A DNA stretch of 38,813 nt from Streptomyces sp. NRRL F-4489. Its GTDB lineage: Bacteria > Actinomycetota > Actinomycetes > Streptomycetales > Streptomycetaceae. A program made the position numbers and the translations under genes. Below are positions 26,249 through 34,736 of this stretch, piece by piece. Under the pieces are notes generated by a model. The model was given only the letters and a program-made list of their open reading frames with translations. It was not told the DNA's origin and made no database searches. The stretch covers positions 1 to 38,813 of the forward strand of contig NZ_LLZI01000252.1 in the NCBI RefSeq assembly GCF_001509485.1. The letters run 5' to 3'. Position 1 is the stretch's first letter; every line of letters begins with the position of its first letter.

Positions 26249-27496
26249 TCAGGCGCCGGTGAGGTCGGAGAACTTCTGGTTGAACACCCGGTTCTCCTGG
26301 GGGGTCAGCGCGCGGAAGGAGTGGGACCGGGCGGTCATCTCCCGGTCGGGGAGGATCAGCGGGTTCGCCGCCAGCTCCTTGTCGATCTTGGCGAGTTCCT
26401 CGCGGACGCCGTCGACCGGGCAGGCGTAGTTGATGTACGCGGCGAGCCGGGCCGCGACCGCCGGCTCGTAGAAGTAGTCGATGAGCCGTTCGGCGTTCTC
26501 CTTGTGGCGGGCCTTGCCGGGCACCATCAGGTTGTCGGTCGAGGTCATGTAGCCGGCCTTGGGGACGGCGTAGCGGATGTCGGGGTTGTCGCTCTGGAGC
26601 TGGACGATGTCGCCGGCCCAGGCGACGCACGCGGCGAGGTCGCCCTTGTCCAGGTCGGTGGTGTAGTCGTTGCCGGTGAAGCGGCGGATCTGCTTGCCGT
26701 CGACGCCCTTCTGGAGCCGGGCGAGGGCGGCGTCGAAGTCGTCGGCGGTGACGTCCTCGGGCCGTTTGCCCATGTCGAGCAGGGTCAGCCCGACGGTGTC
26801 GCGCATCTCGGAGAGGAAGCCGACCCGCCCCTTGAGCCGCGGGTCCTCCAGCAGCTGGCTGACGGAGTCGACGGTCCGGCCGCCGGTGGCGCGGATGTTG
26901 TACGCGATGACGGCGGGGATGCCCTGCCAGACGTACGAGTGCTTGCGGCCCGGGTCCCAGGCCGGATCGCGGTATTCGGGGGCGAGGTTGGCGCGGGCGT
27001 GCGGCAGCCGGCCGGCGTCCAGTGGCTGGATCCAGCCCAGGGAGATCATCCGGGCGCACATCCAGTCGGTGAGCACGATCAGATCGCGGCCGGTGTCCTG
27101 CCCGTTGGCGAGCTGGGCCTGGATCTTGCCGAAGAACTCGTCGTTGTCGTTGATGTCCTCGGTGTACGCCACGGTGATGCCGGTGCGCCGCTGGAAGGCG
27201 TCCAGCGTCGGGTGGTGCCGGCCGTCATCGCTGACGTCCATGTACTCGGCCCAGTTGGAGAAGGCCAGGCGCTTCTCGCTCCCCGAGTGGTCCACCGTCA
27301 GGGCCGCGTCGGTGCGTCCGGCGGGGGCGATACCGCAGGCGGTGAGGGCCGCGCCGGCGCCGGCCGCGGCCGCCAGGGCGCCGCCGGCCCGCAGCAGGGT
27401 GCGGCGGGTCATGGCGAGGCGGCCGTCGGTGAGGCTGCGGCGCACGGCGGTGAGCTCCGCCGGGGACAGGGGTGCGGGCTGCTCGTGGTGCTCCAT
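26249..27496 (-). CDS. potD: polyamine-binding lipoprotein PotD, Tat-type
   Basis: The 415-residue substrate-binding subunit of the Pot importer. A twin-arginine signal (MTRRTLLRAGG, Arg31-Arg32) precedes a lipobox LTAC with Cys54, so it is predicted to be Tat-exported and anchored outside the membrane. The mature part begins with FSNWAEYMD, and VAYTEDINDNDEFFGKI is the usual PotD-type segment. CPVDGVREEL occurs near the C-terminus. The ATG at 27496 has GAAAGG upstream; Met29 (27412) is an alternative that would shorten the tail before the signal. It is first of potD-potA-potB-potC-oxidase, 102 bp after the aldehyde dehydrogenase gene, with a hairpin between them. Confidence 0.94.
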   Translation of the reverse strand: MEHHEQPAPLSPAELTAVRRSLTDGRLAMTRRTLLRAGGALAAAAGAGAALTACGIAPAGRTDAALTVDHSGSEKRLAFSNWAEYMDVSDDGRHHPTLDAFQRRTGITVAYTEDINDNDEFFGKIQAQLANGQDTGRDLIVLTDWMCARMISLGWIQPLDAGRLPHARANLAPEYRDPAWDPGRKHSYVWQGIPAVIAYNIRATGGRTVDSVSQLLEDPRLKGRVGFLSEMRDTVGLTLLDMGKRPEDVTADDFDAALARLQKGVDGKQIRRFTGNDYTTDLDKGDLAACVAWAGDIVQLQSDNPDIRYAVPKAGYMTSTDNLMVPGKARHKENAERLIDYFYEPAVAARLAAYINYACPVDGVREELAKIDKELAANPLILPDREMTARSHSFRALTPQENRVFNQKFSDLTGA

Positions 27497-27561
27497 GCGC
27501 GGTGGCCTTTCAGGGTGTGCCCGGTGGACGGGCGGTGGTGTCAGGGGCGCGCGGCCCCGGG

Positions 27562-27586
27562 CGGGCGCCCCCGGCCGGGGCGCCCG
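27562..27586 (-). terminator. intercistronic hairpin between the aldehyde dehydrogenase gene and potD
   Basis: A perfect 10-bp stem (27562-27571 with 27577-27586) has a 5-nt loop and lies 12 bp after the aldehyde dehydrogenase stop. It may partly end that transcript or stabilise its 3' end, setting the ratio of enzyme to transporter. Confidence 0.6.
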
Positions 27587-27598
27587 TCGCCGCGCCGG

Positions 27599-29116
27599 TC
27601 AGCCGCGGTCCCCGAAGACGGTCCGGTGCCAGTCCTTCCTGGCCACCCCGGTCGTGTCGTACATGACGTGCTTGACCTGCGTGTACTCCTCGAAGGAGTA
27701 CGCCGACATGTCCTTGCCGAAGCCGGACGCCTTGGCGCCGCCGTGCGGCATCTCGCTGATGATCGGGATGTGGTCGTTGACCCACACGCAGCCGGCGTTG
27801 ATCTCGCGGACCGCGCGGCCGGTGCGGTAGACGTCGCGGCTCCAGGCGGAGGCGGCCAGCCCGTAGGGGGTGTCGTTGGCGAGCGCGAGGCCCTCGTCAT
27901 CGCTGTCGAAGGGCAGGACGGCCAGGACCGGGCCGAAGATCTCCGCCTGCACGATCTCGCTGTCCTGGGCGGCGCCGGTGATCAGCGTGGGCCGGTAGTA
28001 CGCGCCCTTGGCCAGGTCGCCCTGGGGCGCCTGCCCGCCGGTGACGACGGTGGCGTAGCCGCGGGCCCGCTCCACGAAGCCGGCCACCCGGTCCCGCTGG
28101 GTGTGCGAGATCAGCGGTCCGAGGTCGGTGGACGGGTCGAACGGGTCGCCCAGCCGCACGGCCGCCATCAGGTCCGCGACCCCGCTGACGAACGCGTCGT
28201 ACAGCGGCCGCTGGACGTAGGCACGGGTGGCGGCGGTGCAGTCCTGGCCGGTGTTGATCAGGGCGCCGGCGACCGCGCCGTGCACGGCGGCCTCCAGGTC
28301 GGCGTCGTCGAAGACCACGAACGGGGCCTTGCCGCCGAGCTCCAGGTGGAGCCGCTTGACGGTGCCGGTGGCCAGCTCGGCGACCCGCTTGCCGACGGCG
28401 GTGGAGCCGGTGAAGGAGGTCATCGCGACGTCCGGGTGGCCGACCAGGCGCTCCCCGGCGTCCCGGCCCGCCCCGGAGACGATGTTCAGGACGCCGTCCG
28501 GGAGTCCGGCGCGCTGCGCGGCCCGGGCGAACAGCAGCGACGTCAGCGGCGTGATCTCGGCGGGCTTGAGGACGATGGTGTTGCCCGCGGCGACGGCCGG
28601 CAGGACCTTCCACGCGGCCATCTGGAGCGGGTAGTTCCAGGGCGCGATGGAGCCGACCACGCCGATGGGTTCGCGGCGGATCATCGAGGTGTGGTCGCCG
28701 CTGTATTCCCCGGCCGCCCGGCCCTCCAGGTGGCGGGCGGCGCCGGCGAAGAACGCGGCGTTGTCGATCGTCCCGGGGACGTCGAACTCGCGGCTCAGTT
28801 TGACCGGCTTTCCGCAGTTGAGGGATTCCGCGAAGACCAGGTCCCCGGCGTCCTCGGCGAGCGCCGCGGCGAAGCGGTGCAGGGTGTCCGAACGCTCGGC
28901 GGGGGTGGTCCGCGCCCAGTCGGGGAAGGCCCGCGCGGCGGCCGCCACGGCCTCGTCCACATCGCCGGTACCTGCGAGTTCGTACCGCAGGACGGTCTCG
29001 CCGGTGGCCGGGTCGACCACGTCCTGGGTGCGGCCGGAGGTGCCGGCCCGCAGGCTTCCGGCAATGAATTGCGCGCCCTCGGCGAATCGTTCGGTCACAT
29101 CGAATCGCTGGTCCAT
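27599..29116 (-). CDS. gamma-aminobutyraldehyde dehydrogenase-like enzyme
   Basis: A 505-residue aldehyde dehydrogenase, close by eye to the gamma-aminobutyraldehyde/betaine aldehyde group. Visible elements are IAPWNYPLQMAAWKVLPA, SFTGSTAVGKRV, LELGGKAPFVVFDDAD with the general-base Glu, the catalytic Cys293 in NTGQDC, EIFGPVLAVLPF and MPHGGAKASGFGKD. It would oxidise aminoaldehydes from putrescine breakdown to GABA. It is followed by potD-potA-potB-potC and the oxidase, so import and oxidation are linked. The ATG at 29116 has GGAGGAGAG upstream. The region before it contains a motif shared with the other aldehyde dehydrogenase promoter. Confidence 0.92.
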   Translation of the reverse strand: MDQRFDVTERFAEGAQFIAGSLRAGTSGRTQDVVDPATGETVLRYELAGTGDVDEAVAAAARAFPDWARTTPAERSDTLHRFAAALAEDAGDLVFAESLNCGKPVKLSREFDVPGTIDNAAFFAGAARHLEGRAAGEYSGDHTSMIRREPIGVVGSIAPWNYPLQMAAWKVLPAVAAGNTIVLKPAEITPLTSLLFARAAQRAGLPDGVLNIVSGAGRDAGERLVGHPDVAMTSFTGSTAVGKRVAELATGTVKRLHLELGGKAPFVVFDDADLEAAVHGAVAGALINTGQDCTAATRAYVQRPLYDAFVSGVADLMAAVRLGDPFDPSTDLGPLISHTQRDRVAGFVERARGYATVVTGGQAPQGDLAKGAYYRPTLITGAAQDSEIVQAEIFGPVLAVLPFDSDDEGLALANDTPYGLAASAWSRDVYRTGRAVREINAGCVWVNDHIPIISEMPHGGAKASGFGKDMSAYSFEEYTQVKHVMYDTTGVARKDWHRTVFGDRG

Positions 29117-29214
29117 GGTGCTCTCCTCCGCCGGGCGCCGGGGCCGCTCAGCGGCACTGCCAGGCGTAGCTATATCCGGAATCGATGGCCGATCTTGACA
29201 GAGGCAAAGGCGAC

Positions 29215-29235
29215 CAACAAGTGATTCCGTTGTTG
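29215..29235. promoter_or_regulatory. candidate Lrp-type operator upstream of the aldehyde dehydrogenase gene
   Basis: CAACAAgtgattccgTTGTTG is a 6-9-6 inverted repeat. On the minus strand it contains AACAACGGAATCACTT (29219-29234), which matches AACAACGGAATCAGTT at 34737-34752 in 15 of 16 positions. It lies about 100 bp before the aldehyde dehydrogenase ATG, in AT-richer DNA than the surroundings. Binding by the local Lrp/AsnC regulator is inferred. Confidence 0.55.
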
Positions 29236-29290
29236 CCTTTTGGTTACGCGACGAATTCTGCGAATTCAGTGGCGCAACACCCCGACACGT

Positions 29291-29308
29291 TGTCAGTGCC
29301 CGCTGACA
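29291..29308. promoter_or_regulatory. palindrome directly upstream of the NADAR gene
   Basis: TGTCAGtgcccgCTGACA, a 6-6-6 inverted repeat, ends 10 bp before the NADAR ATG. GAATTC occurs twice nearby, 9 bp apart (29253 and 29262). The position would let a bound protein block transcription or a short leader. No regulator can be named. Confidence 0.4.
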
Positions 29309-29318
29309 GAATCCCGGC

Positions 29319-29969
29319 ATGATGCACGACAACGAGGATCCGGCGCCGGACGGACCGCGCTCGGTCGCGGAGCTGATCGCGCGGACCGCCGCCGGGGAGC
29401 GGGTGAAGTTCGTCCACTTCTGGGGGCATCGTCCGCCCCGCGGCGGCGGCCTGGGACCGAGCTGTTTCAGCCAGTGGTGGCCCTCCCCCTTCACCGCCGG
29501 CGGGGTCCGCTACGCCACCGCCGAGCACTGGATGATGGCCGGCAAGGCGCGCCTCTTCGGCGACGCGGAGGCCGAGCGCCGGGTGCTCGCCGCGCGCCAT
29601 CCCGGGGAGGCCAAGGAGGCCGGGCGGACGGTCCGCGGCTTCGACGAGGAGGTCTGGCGGCGCCACCGCTTCGCCCTCGTCACCGAGGGCAGCCTGCACA
29701 AATTCGGCCAGGATCCGCAGCTGCGGCGCTTCCTGCTCGGCACCGGCTCCCGCGTCCTGGTGGAGGCCAGCCCGGTGGACCGCATATGGGGCATCGGCCT
29801 GGCCGCCGGCGATGACGCCGCCGCCGACCCGGCCCGCTGGCACGGTCTGAACCTCCTCGGCTTCGCCCTGATGGCGGCCCGGCAGCGGCTGGCCGCGGAG
29901 GACGCGGCCGGCGGGGCCGGGACAGGTGGGGCCGGGGTGGCCGGGACCGGGGCCGCCGCCCCGGGCTGA
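29319..29969 (+). CDS. NADAR domain protein (YbiA-like N-glycosidase fold)
   Basis: A 216-residue protein of the NADAR/YbiA family. Known members cleave N-glycosidic bonds, either in riboflavin-pathway intermediates or in ADP-ribosylated molecules. Visible conserved elements are FSQWWPSPF, YATAEHWMMAGKARLF, KFGQDPQLRRFLLGTG and ASPVDRIWGIGLAAGD followed by GLNLLGFALM. The last 25 residues are Gly/Ala-rich and probably disordered. Two ATGs are adjacent at 29319 and 29322, with no clear ribosome site. It is divergent from the aldehyde dehydrogenase gene, and a deaminase gene follows 87 bp downstream on the same strand. Confidence 0.9.
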   Translation: MMHDNEDPAPDGPRSVAELIARTAAGERVKFVHFWGHRPPRGGGLGPSCFSQWWPSPFTAGGVRYATAEHWMMAGKARLFGDAEAERRVLAARHPGEAKEAGRTVRGFDEEVWRRHRFALVTEGSLHKFGQDPQLRRFLLGTGSRVLVEASPVDRIWGIGLAAGDDAAADPARWHGLNLLGFALMAARQRLAAEDAAGGAGTGGAGVAGTGAAAPG

Positions 29970-30056
29970 GGGGTGGCCCGCCTACCATGACCCAACCGCC
30001 CCCGGACGAGGCCGCACCGCCCGTCCGCCGCGCGCACCCACACCCAGGAGGAATCC

Positions 30057-31079
30057 GTGTCCGACCTCGACGCCTTCATCGCCGGCCTGCCCAAGGCGGA
30101 GCTGCACGTCCACCACGTCGGCTCGGCCTCCCCGCGCATCGTCGCCGAACTCGCCGCCCGGCACCCGGATTCGGCCGTGCCCACCGACCCCGAGGCGCTC
30201 GCCGACTACTTCACCTTCCGGGACTTCGCCCACTTCGTCGAGGTCTACCTCTCCGTCGTGGACCTGATCCGCGACGCCGAGGACGTCCGCCTGCTGACGT
30301 ACGAGGTCGCCCGCGACATGGCCCGGCAGCAGATCCGCTACGCCGAGCTGACCGTCACGCCGTTCAGCTCCACCAGCCGCGGCATCCCGGACGCCGCCTT
30401 CGTGGAGGCCATCGAGGACGCCCGGAAGGCCGCCGAGTCCGAGCTGGGCGTGGTGCTGCGCTGGTGCTTCGACATCCCCGGCGAGGCGGGCCTGGCGGCC
30501 GCCGAGGAGACCGCCCGGATCGCCTGCGACCTCCAGCCCGAGGGACTGGTCTCGTTCGGCTTGGGCGGGCCCGAGATCGGCGTCCCGCGGCCGCAGTTCA
30601 AGCCGTACTTCGACCGGGCGCTGGCCATCGGGCTGCACTCCGTCCCGCACGCCGGCGAGACCACCGGCCCCGGCACGATCTGGGACGCGCTGACCGAGCT
30701 GCGCGCCGAGCGGATCGGCCACGGCACCAGCGCCACCCAGGACCCGGCGCTGCTGGCCCATCTCGCCGAGCACCGCATCCCGCTGGAGGTCTGCCCGACC
30801 TCCAACATCGCCACCCGGGCGGTCCGCACCCTGGAGGAGCACCCGGTCAAGGAGATGGTCGACGCCGGCGTGCTGGTCACCATCAACAGCGACGACCCCC
30901 CGATGTTCGGCACCGACCTGAACACCGAGTACGCCGTCGCCGCCCGCCTGCTGGGCCTGGACGCGTCCGGCGTCGCCGCCCTCGCCCGGAACGCGGTCAC
31001 CGCGTCCTTCATGGACGCCACCGCCAAGGCCCGGCTGACGGCCGAGATCGACGCGTACGCGGCGGACTGGCGGGGGTGA
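30057..31079 (+). CDS. adenosine deaminase-family enzyme, probable aminodeoxyfutalosine deaminase
   Basis: A 340-residue amidohydrolase of the adenosine deaminase family (COG1816). The metal site is complete: His17 and His19 in ELHVHHVG, His198 and Glu201 in PHAGETTGPG, and Asp279-Asp280 in NSDDPP. The substrate-facing HHVGSASP differs from the HLDGxxxP of true adenosine deaminases. From memory, an S. avermitilis COG1816 protein (Sav2595) deaminates 6-aminodeoxyfutalosine in the futalosine menaquinone pathway, and this gene looks like its ortholog by sequence and locus. Plain adenosine deaminase remains possible. The GTG start has AGGAGG with 6-nt spacing, which suggests strong translation. 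Confidence 0.85.
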   Translation: MSDLDAFIAGLPKAELHVHHVGSASPRIVAELAARHPDSAVPTDPEALADYFTFRDFAHFVEVYLSVVDLIRDAEDVRLLTYEVARDMARQQIRYAELTVTPFSSTSRGIPDAAFVEAIEDARKAAESELGVVLRWCFDIPGEAGLAAAEETARIACDLQPEGLVSFGLGGPEIGVPRPQFKPYFDRALAIGLHSVPHAGETTGPGTIWDALTELRAERIGHGTSATQDPALLAHLAEHRIPLEVCPTSNIATRAVRTLEEHPVKEMVDAGVLVTINSDDPPMFGTDLNTEYAVAARLLGLDASGVAALARNAVTASFMDATAKARLTAEIDAYAADWRG

Positions 31080-31105
31080 CCGAGGCCGGCCGGGCGGGGC
31101 GGGGG

Positions 31106-31139
31106 TGACGGGGCGGCGGAGAGGTCCGTTGCCCCGTCA
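31106..31139. terminator. bidirectional terminator overlapping a stop codon
   Basis: The 9-bp stem TGACGGGGC/GCCCCGTCA (31106-31114 with 31131-31139) has a 16-nt loop. It lies between the convergent deaminase and HXXEE genes, and its right arm contains the stop codon of the HXXEE gene (31137-31139). Confidence 0.7.
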
Positions 31140-31754
31140 GCCCTTGGTCAACCGCCGCGCCACCGCGTGCGAGACGACGGTGGCTGCGCCCGCCGCGGCC
31201 ACCCCGCCCAGCACCCGGCCCGGGCTCCCCGGCCGCAGCACACCGGCCCGCCGCAGCCGCCCGCGGGCCCACAGCGTGAACGGGATGACCACGACCGGCG
31301 AGGTGGCCGCCCCCGGGGTCCAGCCGCGGACGGCGGCGGCCTGGGCGAGGTGCAGCAGACCGTGCAGCCCGAAGCCGTCCAGCGCCGCCTGGAAGAACGC
31401 CGACCGCCCGCCGGTGCGGTGACCGCGGGCGGCGGCACTCCCGACGATCACCGCCATCACCGCCACCGCCGCGGCGAACTCCCGCTCGGTGACCCCCTCC
31501 AGCGCCCGCCACACCCGCTCGGGCACACCGGGGAACCGTTCCCGCAGCTCCGGTACGCGCTCCCGCACCCACCGCGGTCCGAAGAGCACCTCCTCGGCGT
31601 CGTGCAGCGCCCAGGCCGCGAACAGCCCCAGCGTGACGGCGGGCGAAACCGGCGACGGCGGCAGCGATGACTGCCCACGCGGCGACTGCGGCGGGGGCGG
31701 GGGCGGCGACACCGGCTCCGGCGGCACCGCCCGGGACACTCTTCCGTTCGGCAT
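31137..31754 (-). CDS. HXXEE domain membrane protein
   Basis: A 205-residue protein. A Pro/Ser-rich tail (1-36) precedes several hydrophobic helices. The first helix, LGLFAAWAL, ends in HDAEE (51-55), which matches the name-giving H-x-x-E-E motif. FGLHGLLHLAQAA lies further on. The family is found in bacteria as small polytopic proteins of unknown function; the conserved His and Glu suggest metal binding or catalysis, unproven. The ATG at 31754 was taken as start. It converges with the deaminase gene. Confidence 0.85.
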   Translation of the reverse strand: MPNGRVSRAVPPEPVSPPPPPPQSPRGQSSLPPSPVSPAVTLGLFAAWALHDAEEVLFGPRWVRERVPELRERFPGVPERVWRALEGVTEREFAAAVAVMAVIVGSAAARGHRTGGRSAFFQAALDGFGLHGLLHLAQAAAVRGWTPGAATSPVVVIPFTLWARGRLRRAGVLRPGSPGRVLGGVAAAGAATVVSHAVARRLTKG

Positions 31755-31819
31755 AACACCGCAGTCTGGCAGGGCAGTTGACGCCTCCGCACACCGGCCC
31801 GTGCACCAGCCCGCGCACC

Positions 31820-31838
31820 GCCCCCGCGCACCGGGGGC
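31820..31838 (-). terminator. weak hairpin after the second polyamine-binding gene
   Basis: GCCCCC/GGGGGC (31820-31825 with 31833-31838) form a 6-bp stem with a 7-nt loop, 40 bp after the stop at 31879. It is a weak candidate. Confidence 0.35.
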
Positions 31839-31878
31839 CGCCCCCGTCCCAGCCCGCGCCCGGAAAGCGCAGGCGGCC

Positions 31879-33060
31879 CTAAAGCCCCACGATCCCGTTC
31901 CACTCCTTCGCGAACTCGGTCCGCTCCTTGGCCGTGATGTCCCGCGCGATCGCCAGCCGCTTCCGCATCTCCGCGTCCGGGAAGATCAGCGGGTCCTCGG
32001 CCAGCTCCGCCCGCTCCTTGTCCTTGGACGAGGCGAGCACCTCGCGCGCCGCCGGCACCGGGCAGACGTAGTTGACCCACGCGGTCAGCTCCGCCGCGAC
32101 CTCCGGCTGGTAGTAGTAGTCGATCAGCCGCTCGGCGTTCCGCTTGTGGGCCGCGAGGTTGGGGATCATCATGCTCTCCGCCCACAGCTCGGCGCCCTCC
32201 TCGGGCACCACGAACTCGATGTCCGGGTTGTCCGCCTTGAGCTGGATGACATCGCCGGAGTACGCCTGCGCGGCGAGGACGTCCCCGGAATCCAGGTCCT
32301 TGATGTAGTCGTTGCCGGTGAACCGGCGGATCTGGCCCTTGCGCACCAGGCCGCGGACCTGGTCGATCATCCGGTGGAAGTCGTCGGCGGTCCAGCGGGT
32401 GATGTCCACGCCGTTCCCCTGGAGCAGCATGGCGAACGCCTCGTCCAGCCCGGAGAGCAGGGTGACCCGGCCGCGCAGGTCGTCCTTCCACAGGTCGGAG
32501 GTGTGGCGGATCTCGCGGCCGAGCTTGCGGCGGTTGTAGGCGATGCCGGTGATGCCGGACTGCCAGGGCACGGAGTGGGTCCGGCCGGGGTCGAAGTGCG
32601 GGGAGCGCAGCTGCGGGTCGAGGTATCTGGCGACGTTCGGCTGGGCGGCGCGGTCCATGGTCTCGACCCAGCCGAGCCGGACGTACCGGGCGCACATCCA
32701 GTCGCTGATGACGACCAGGTCCCGTCCGGTGGACTGGTGGTTCATCAGCGCGGGGCTGATCTTCCCGAAGAACTCGTCGTTGTCGTTGATCTCCTCGGTG
32801 TACTGCACGGAGATCCCGGTGCGCTTCTGGAACGTGGCCAGGGTGGGGCGGCGCTGCGGGTCGCGGTCGTCGACGTCGATGTAGAGCGGCCAGTTGGCGA
32901 AGACCAGGGAGCGGTCGCGGGCGGACCGGTCGGGGGCCTCGCGGTCGGCGGCGTCGACGTACGCCGCCGGGACCCCGCACCCGGTGACGGCGGCCAGCGC
33001 CCCGGTCACACCGATTCCGCCCATGCCCCGAAGCAGCGAACGCCGCGAAAGATCAGCCAT
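31879..33060 (-). CDS. second PotD-like polyamine-binding lipoprotein
   Basis: A 393-residue substrate-binding protein. A Tat-type signal SRRSLLRGMGG (Arg6-Arg7) leads to a lipobox VTGC with Cys28. The mature domain mirrors PotD: FANWPLYID, VQYTEEINDNDEFFGKI, DWMCARYVRLGW and IRRFTGNDYIKDLDSGD. The last segments are nearly shared with the first PotD at 26249-27496. No permease or ATPase gene adjoins it, so it may supply PotABC with a second binding specificity. It lies 132 bp downstream of an aldehyde dehydrogenase gene on the same strand. The ATG at 33060 is preferred for its GAGAG site at 8 nt; in-frame GTGs at 33069 and 33075 are alternatives. Confidence 0.92.
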   Translation of the reverse strand: MADLSRRSLLRGMGGIGVTGALAAVTGCGVPAAYVDAADREAPDRSARDRSLVFANWPLYIDVDDRDPQRRPTLATFQKRTGISVQYTEEINDNDEFFGKISPALMNHQSTGRDLVVISDWMCARYVRLGWVETMDRAAQPNVARYLDPQLRSPHFDPGRTHSVPWQSGITGIAYNRRKLGREIRHTSDLWKDDLRGRVTLLSGLDEAFAMLLQGNGVDITRWTADDFHRMIDQVRGLVRKGQIRRFTGNDYIKDLDSGDVLAAQAYSGDVIQLKADNPDIEFVVPEEGAELWAESMMIPNLAAHKRNAERLIDYYYQPEVAAELTAWVNYVCPVPAAREVLASSKDKERAELAEDPLIFPDAEMRKRLAIARDITAKERTEFAKEWNGIVGL

Positions 33061-33192
33061 GGCGAGCACTCTCACGTGCCGCGGGCGGAGGCGGCAAGAG
33101 ACAGAGCGTCAATTGCCGGGCCTCCGCCCGCGACGGTGTGTCGAGCGTTCCGTGCCGCCCGACGTCGGTGATCCCCGTGAGGACCGGCCGGC

Positions 33193-34647
33193 TCAGCCGT
33201 CCAGCGAGGTCATCACGTGCTTGATCCGGGTGTAGTCGTCGAAGCCGTAGGCGGAGAGGTCCTTGCCGTAGCCGGACTTCTTGAAGCCGCCGTGCGGCAT
33301 CTCGGCGACCAGCGGGATGTGGGTGTTGATCCACACGCAGCCGAAGTCGAGGGCCTTGGACAGCCGCATGGCGCGGGCGTGGTCCTTGGTCCACACCGAG
33401 GAGGCCAGGGCGTACTCGACGCCGTTGGCCCACTCGACGGCCTGCTTCTCGTCGGTGAAGGACTGGACGGTGATGACCGGGCCGAAGACCTCGTTCTGCA
33501 CGATCTCGTCGTCCTGCTTCAGGCCCGAGACGACGGTGGGGGCGAAGAAGTAGCCCTTGTCGCCGACCTGCTCGCCGCCGGCCTCGATCTTGGCGTGCGC
33601 GGGCAGCCGCTCGATGAAGCCCTTGACCTGCGCGAGCTGGTTGGCGTTGTTCAGCGGGCCGTAGAGCACGTCCTCGTCGTCGATCGCGCCGGTCTTGGTC
33701 TCCGAGGCGGCCTTGGCGAGCGCGGCGACGAACTCGTCGTGGATGGACTCCTGGACGAGCACGCGGGTGGCGGCCGTACAGTCCTGGCCGGCGTTGAAGT
33801 AGCCGGCGGTGGCGATGTCCTCGACGGCCTTGGCGATGTCGGTGTCCTCGAAGACCACGACCGGGGCCTTGCCGCCCAGCTCCAGGTGGACCCGCTTGAG
33901 GTCCTTGGACGCGGACTCGGCGACCTGCATACCGGCGCGCACCGAGCCGGTGATGGACGCCATCGCCGGGACCTTGTGCTCGACCATCAGGCGGCCGGTC
34001 TCCCGGTCGCCGCAGACGACGTTGAACACGCCGCGCGGGTGGCCCAGTTCGTCCAGCACGCTGCCGATGATGTCGGCGATCAGCACCGTGGAGGCGGGGG
34101 TGGTGTCGGAGGGCTTGAGGACGACGGTGTTGCCCGCGGCGAGCGCCGGGGCGAACTTCCATACGGCCATCATCATCGGGTAGTTCCACGGCGCGACCTG
34201 GGCGCAGACGCCCACCGGCTCGCGGCGGATGATCGAGGTGAAGCCGTCCATGTACTCGCCGGCCGCGCGGCCCTCGAGCATCCGGGCGGCACCCGCGAAG
34301 AAGCGGATCTGGTCCACCATCGGCGGGATCTCCTCGGAGCGGACCAGGGCGATCGGCTTGCCGCAGTTCTCGGACTCGGCGGCGATCAGCTCCTCGGCGC
34401 GCTCCTCGAAGCGGTCGGCGATCTTGAGCAGGACCTTCTGGCGCTCGGCCGGGATCAGGTCGCGCCAGACGGGGAAGGCGGCCTCGGCCGCGGCCATGGC
34501 CGCGTCCACGTCCGCGGGGCCGGAGAGAGGGGCAGTGGCGTACGCCTCACCCGTCGCCGGGTTGACCACCTCCGTGGTCCGCCCGTCGGCGGCGTCCCGG
34601 AACTCCCCGTCGATGTAGTTGCGCAGACGACGCAGTGCGGTGGTCAC
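33193..34647 (-). CDS. aminobutyraldehyde-type aldehyde dehydrogenase
   Basis: A 484-residue aldehyde dehydrogenase, similar by eye to gamma-aminobutyraldehyde dehydrogenase. The key parts are VAPWNYPMMMAVWKFAPA, SITGSVRAGMQVA, LELGGKAPVVVFEDTD, the catalytic Cys290 in NAGQDC, EVFGPVITVQSF and MPHGGFKKSGYGKD. It is a paralogue of the enzyme at 27599-29116; both share the IIRREP/MIRREP and GRAAGEY segments. Divergent from the Lrp and aminotransferase genes, it probably oxidises the aldehyde made by that aminotransferase. The GTG start has GAAGGGGG upstream. Confidence 0.92.
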   Translation of the reverse strand: MTTALRRLRNYIDGEFRDAADGRTTEVVNPATGEAYATAPLSGPADVDAAMAAAEAAFPVWRDLIPAERQKVLLKIADRFEERAEELIAAESENCGKPIALVRSEEIPPMVDQIRFFAGAARMLEGRAAGEYMDGFTSIIRREPVGVCAQVAPWNYPMMMAVWKFAPALAAGNTVVLKPSDTTPASTVLIADIIGSVLDELGHPRGVFNVVCGDRETGRLMVEHKVPAMASITGSVRAGMQVAESASKDLKRVHLELGGKAPVVVFEDTDIAKAVEDIATAGYFNAGQDCTAATRVLVQESIHDEFVAALAKAASETKTGAIDDEDVLYGPLNNANQLAQVKGFIERLPAHAKIEAGGEQVGDKGYFFAPTVVSGLKQDDEIVQNEVFGPVITVQSFTDEKQAVEWANGVEYALASSVWTKDHARAMRLSKALDFGCVWINTHIPLVAEMPHGGFKKSGYGKDLSAYGFDDYTRIKHVMTSLDG

Positions 34648-34691
34648 TGTGCGCCCCCTTCAGTGTCGGATGTACCGGTGGTTGGGCTCCC

Positions 34692-34719
34692 ACAGTAGCC
34701 GCGATACCCACGTTTTCAA
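34692..34719 (-). promoter_or_regulatory. candidate promoter of the aldehyde dehydrogenase gene
   Basis: On the minus strand, TTGAAA (34714-34719) and TACTGT (34692-34697) are 16 bp apart, close to a housekeeping promoter. RNA would start near 34685, about 38 bp before the GTG. The shared operator motif lies 18 bp upstream of the -35. Confidence 0.5.
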
Positions 34720-34736
34720 CACACCCAACCCGTTCG

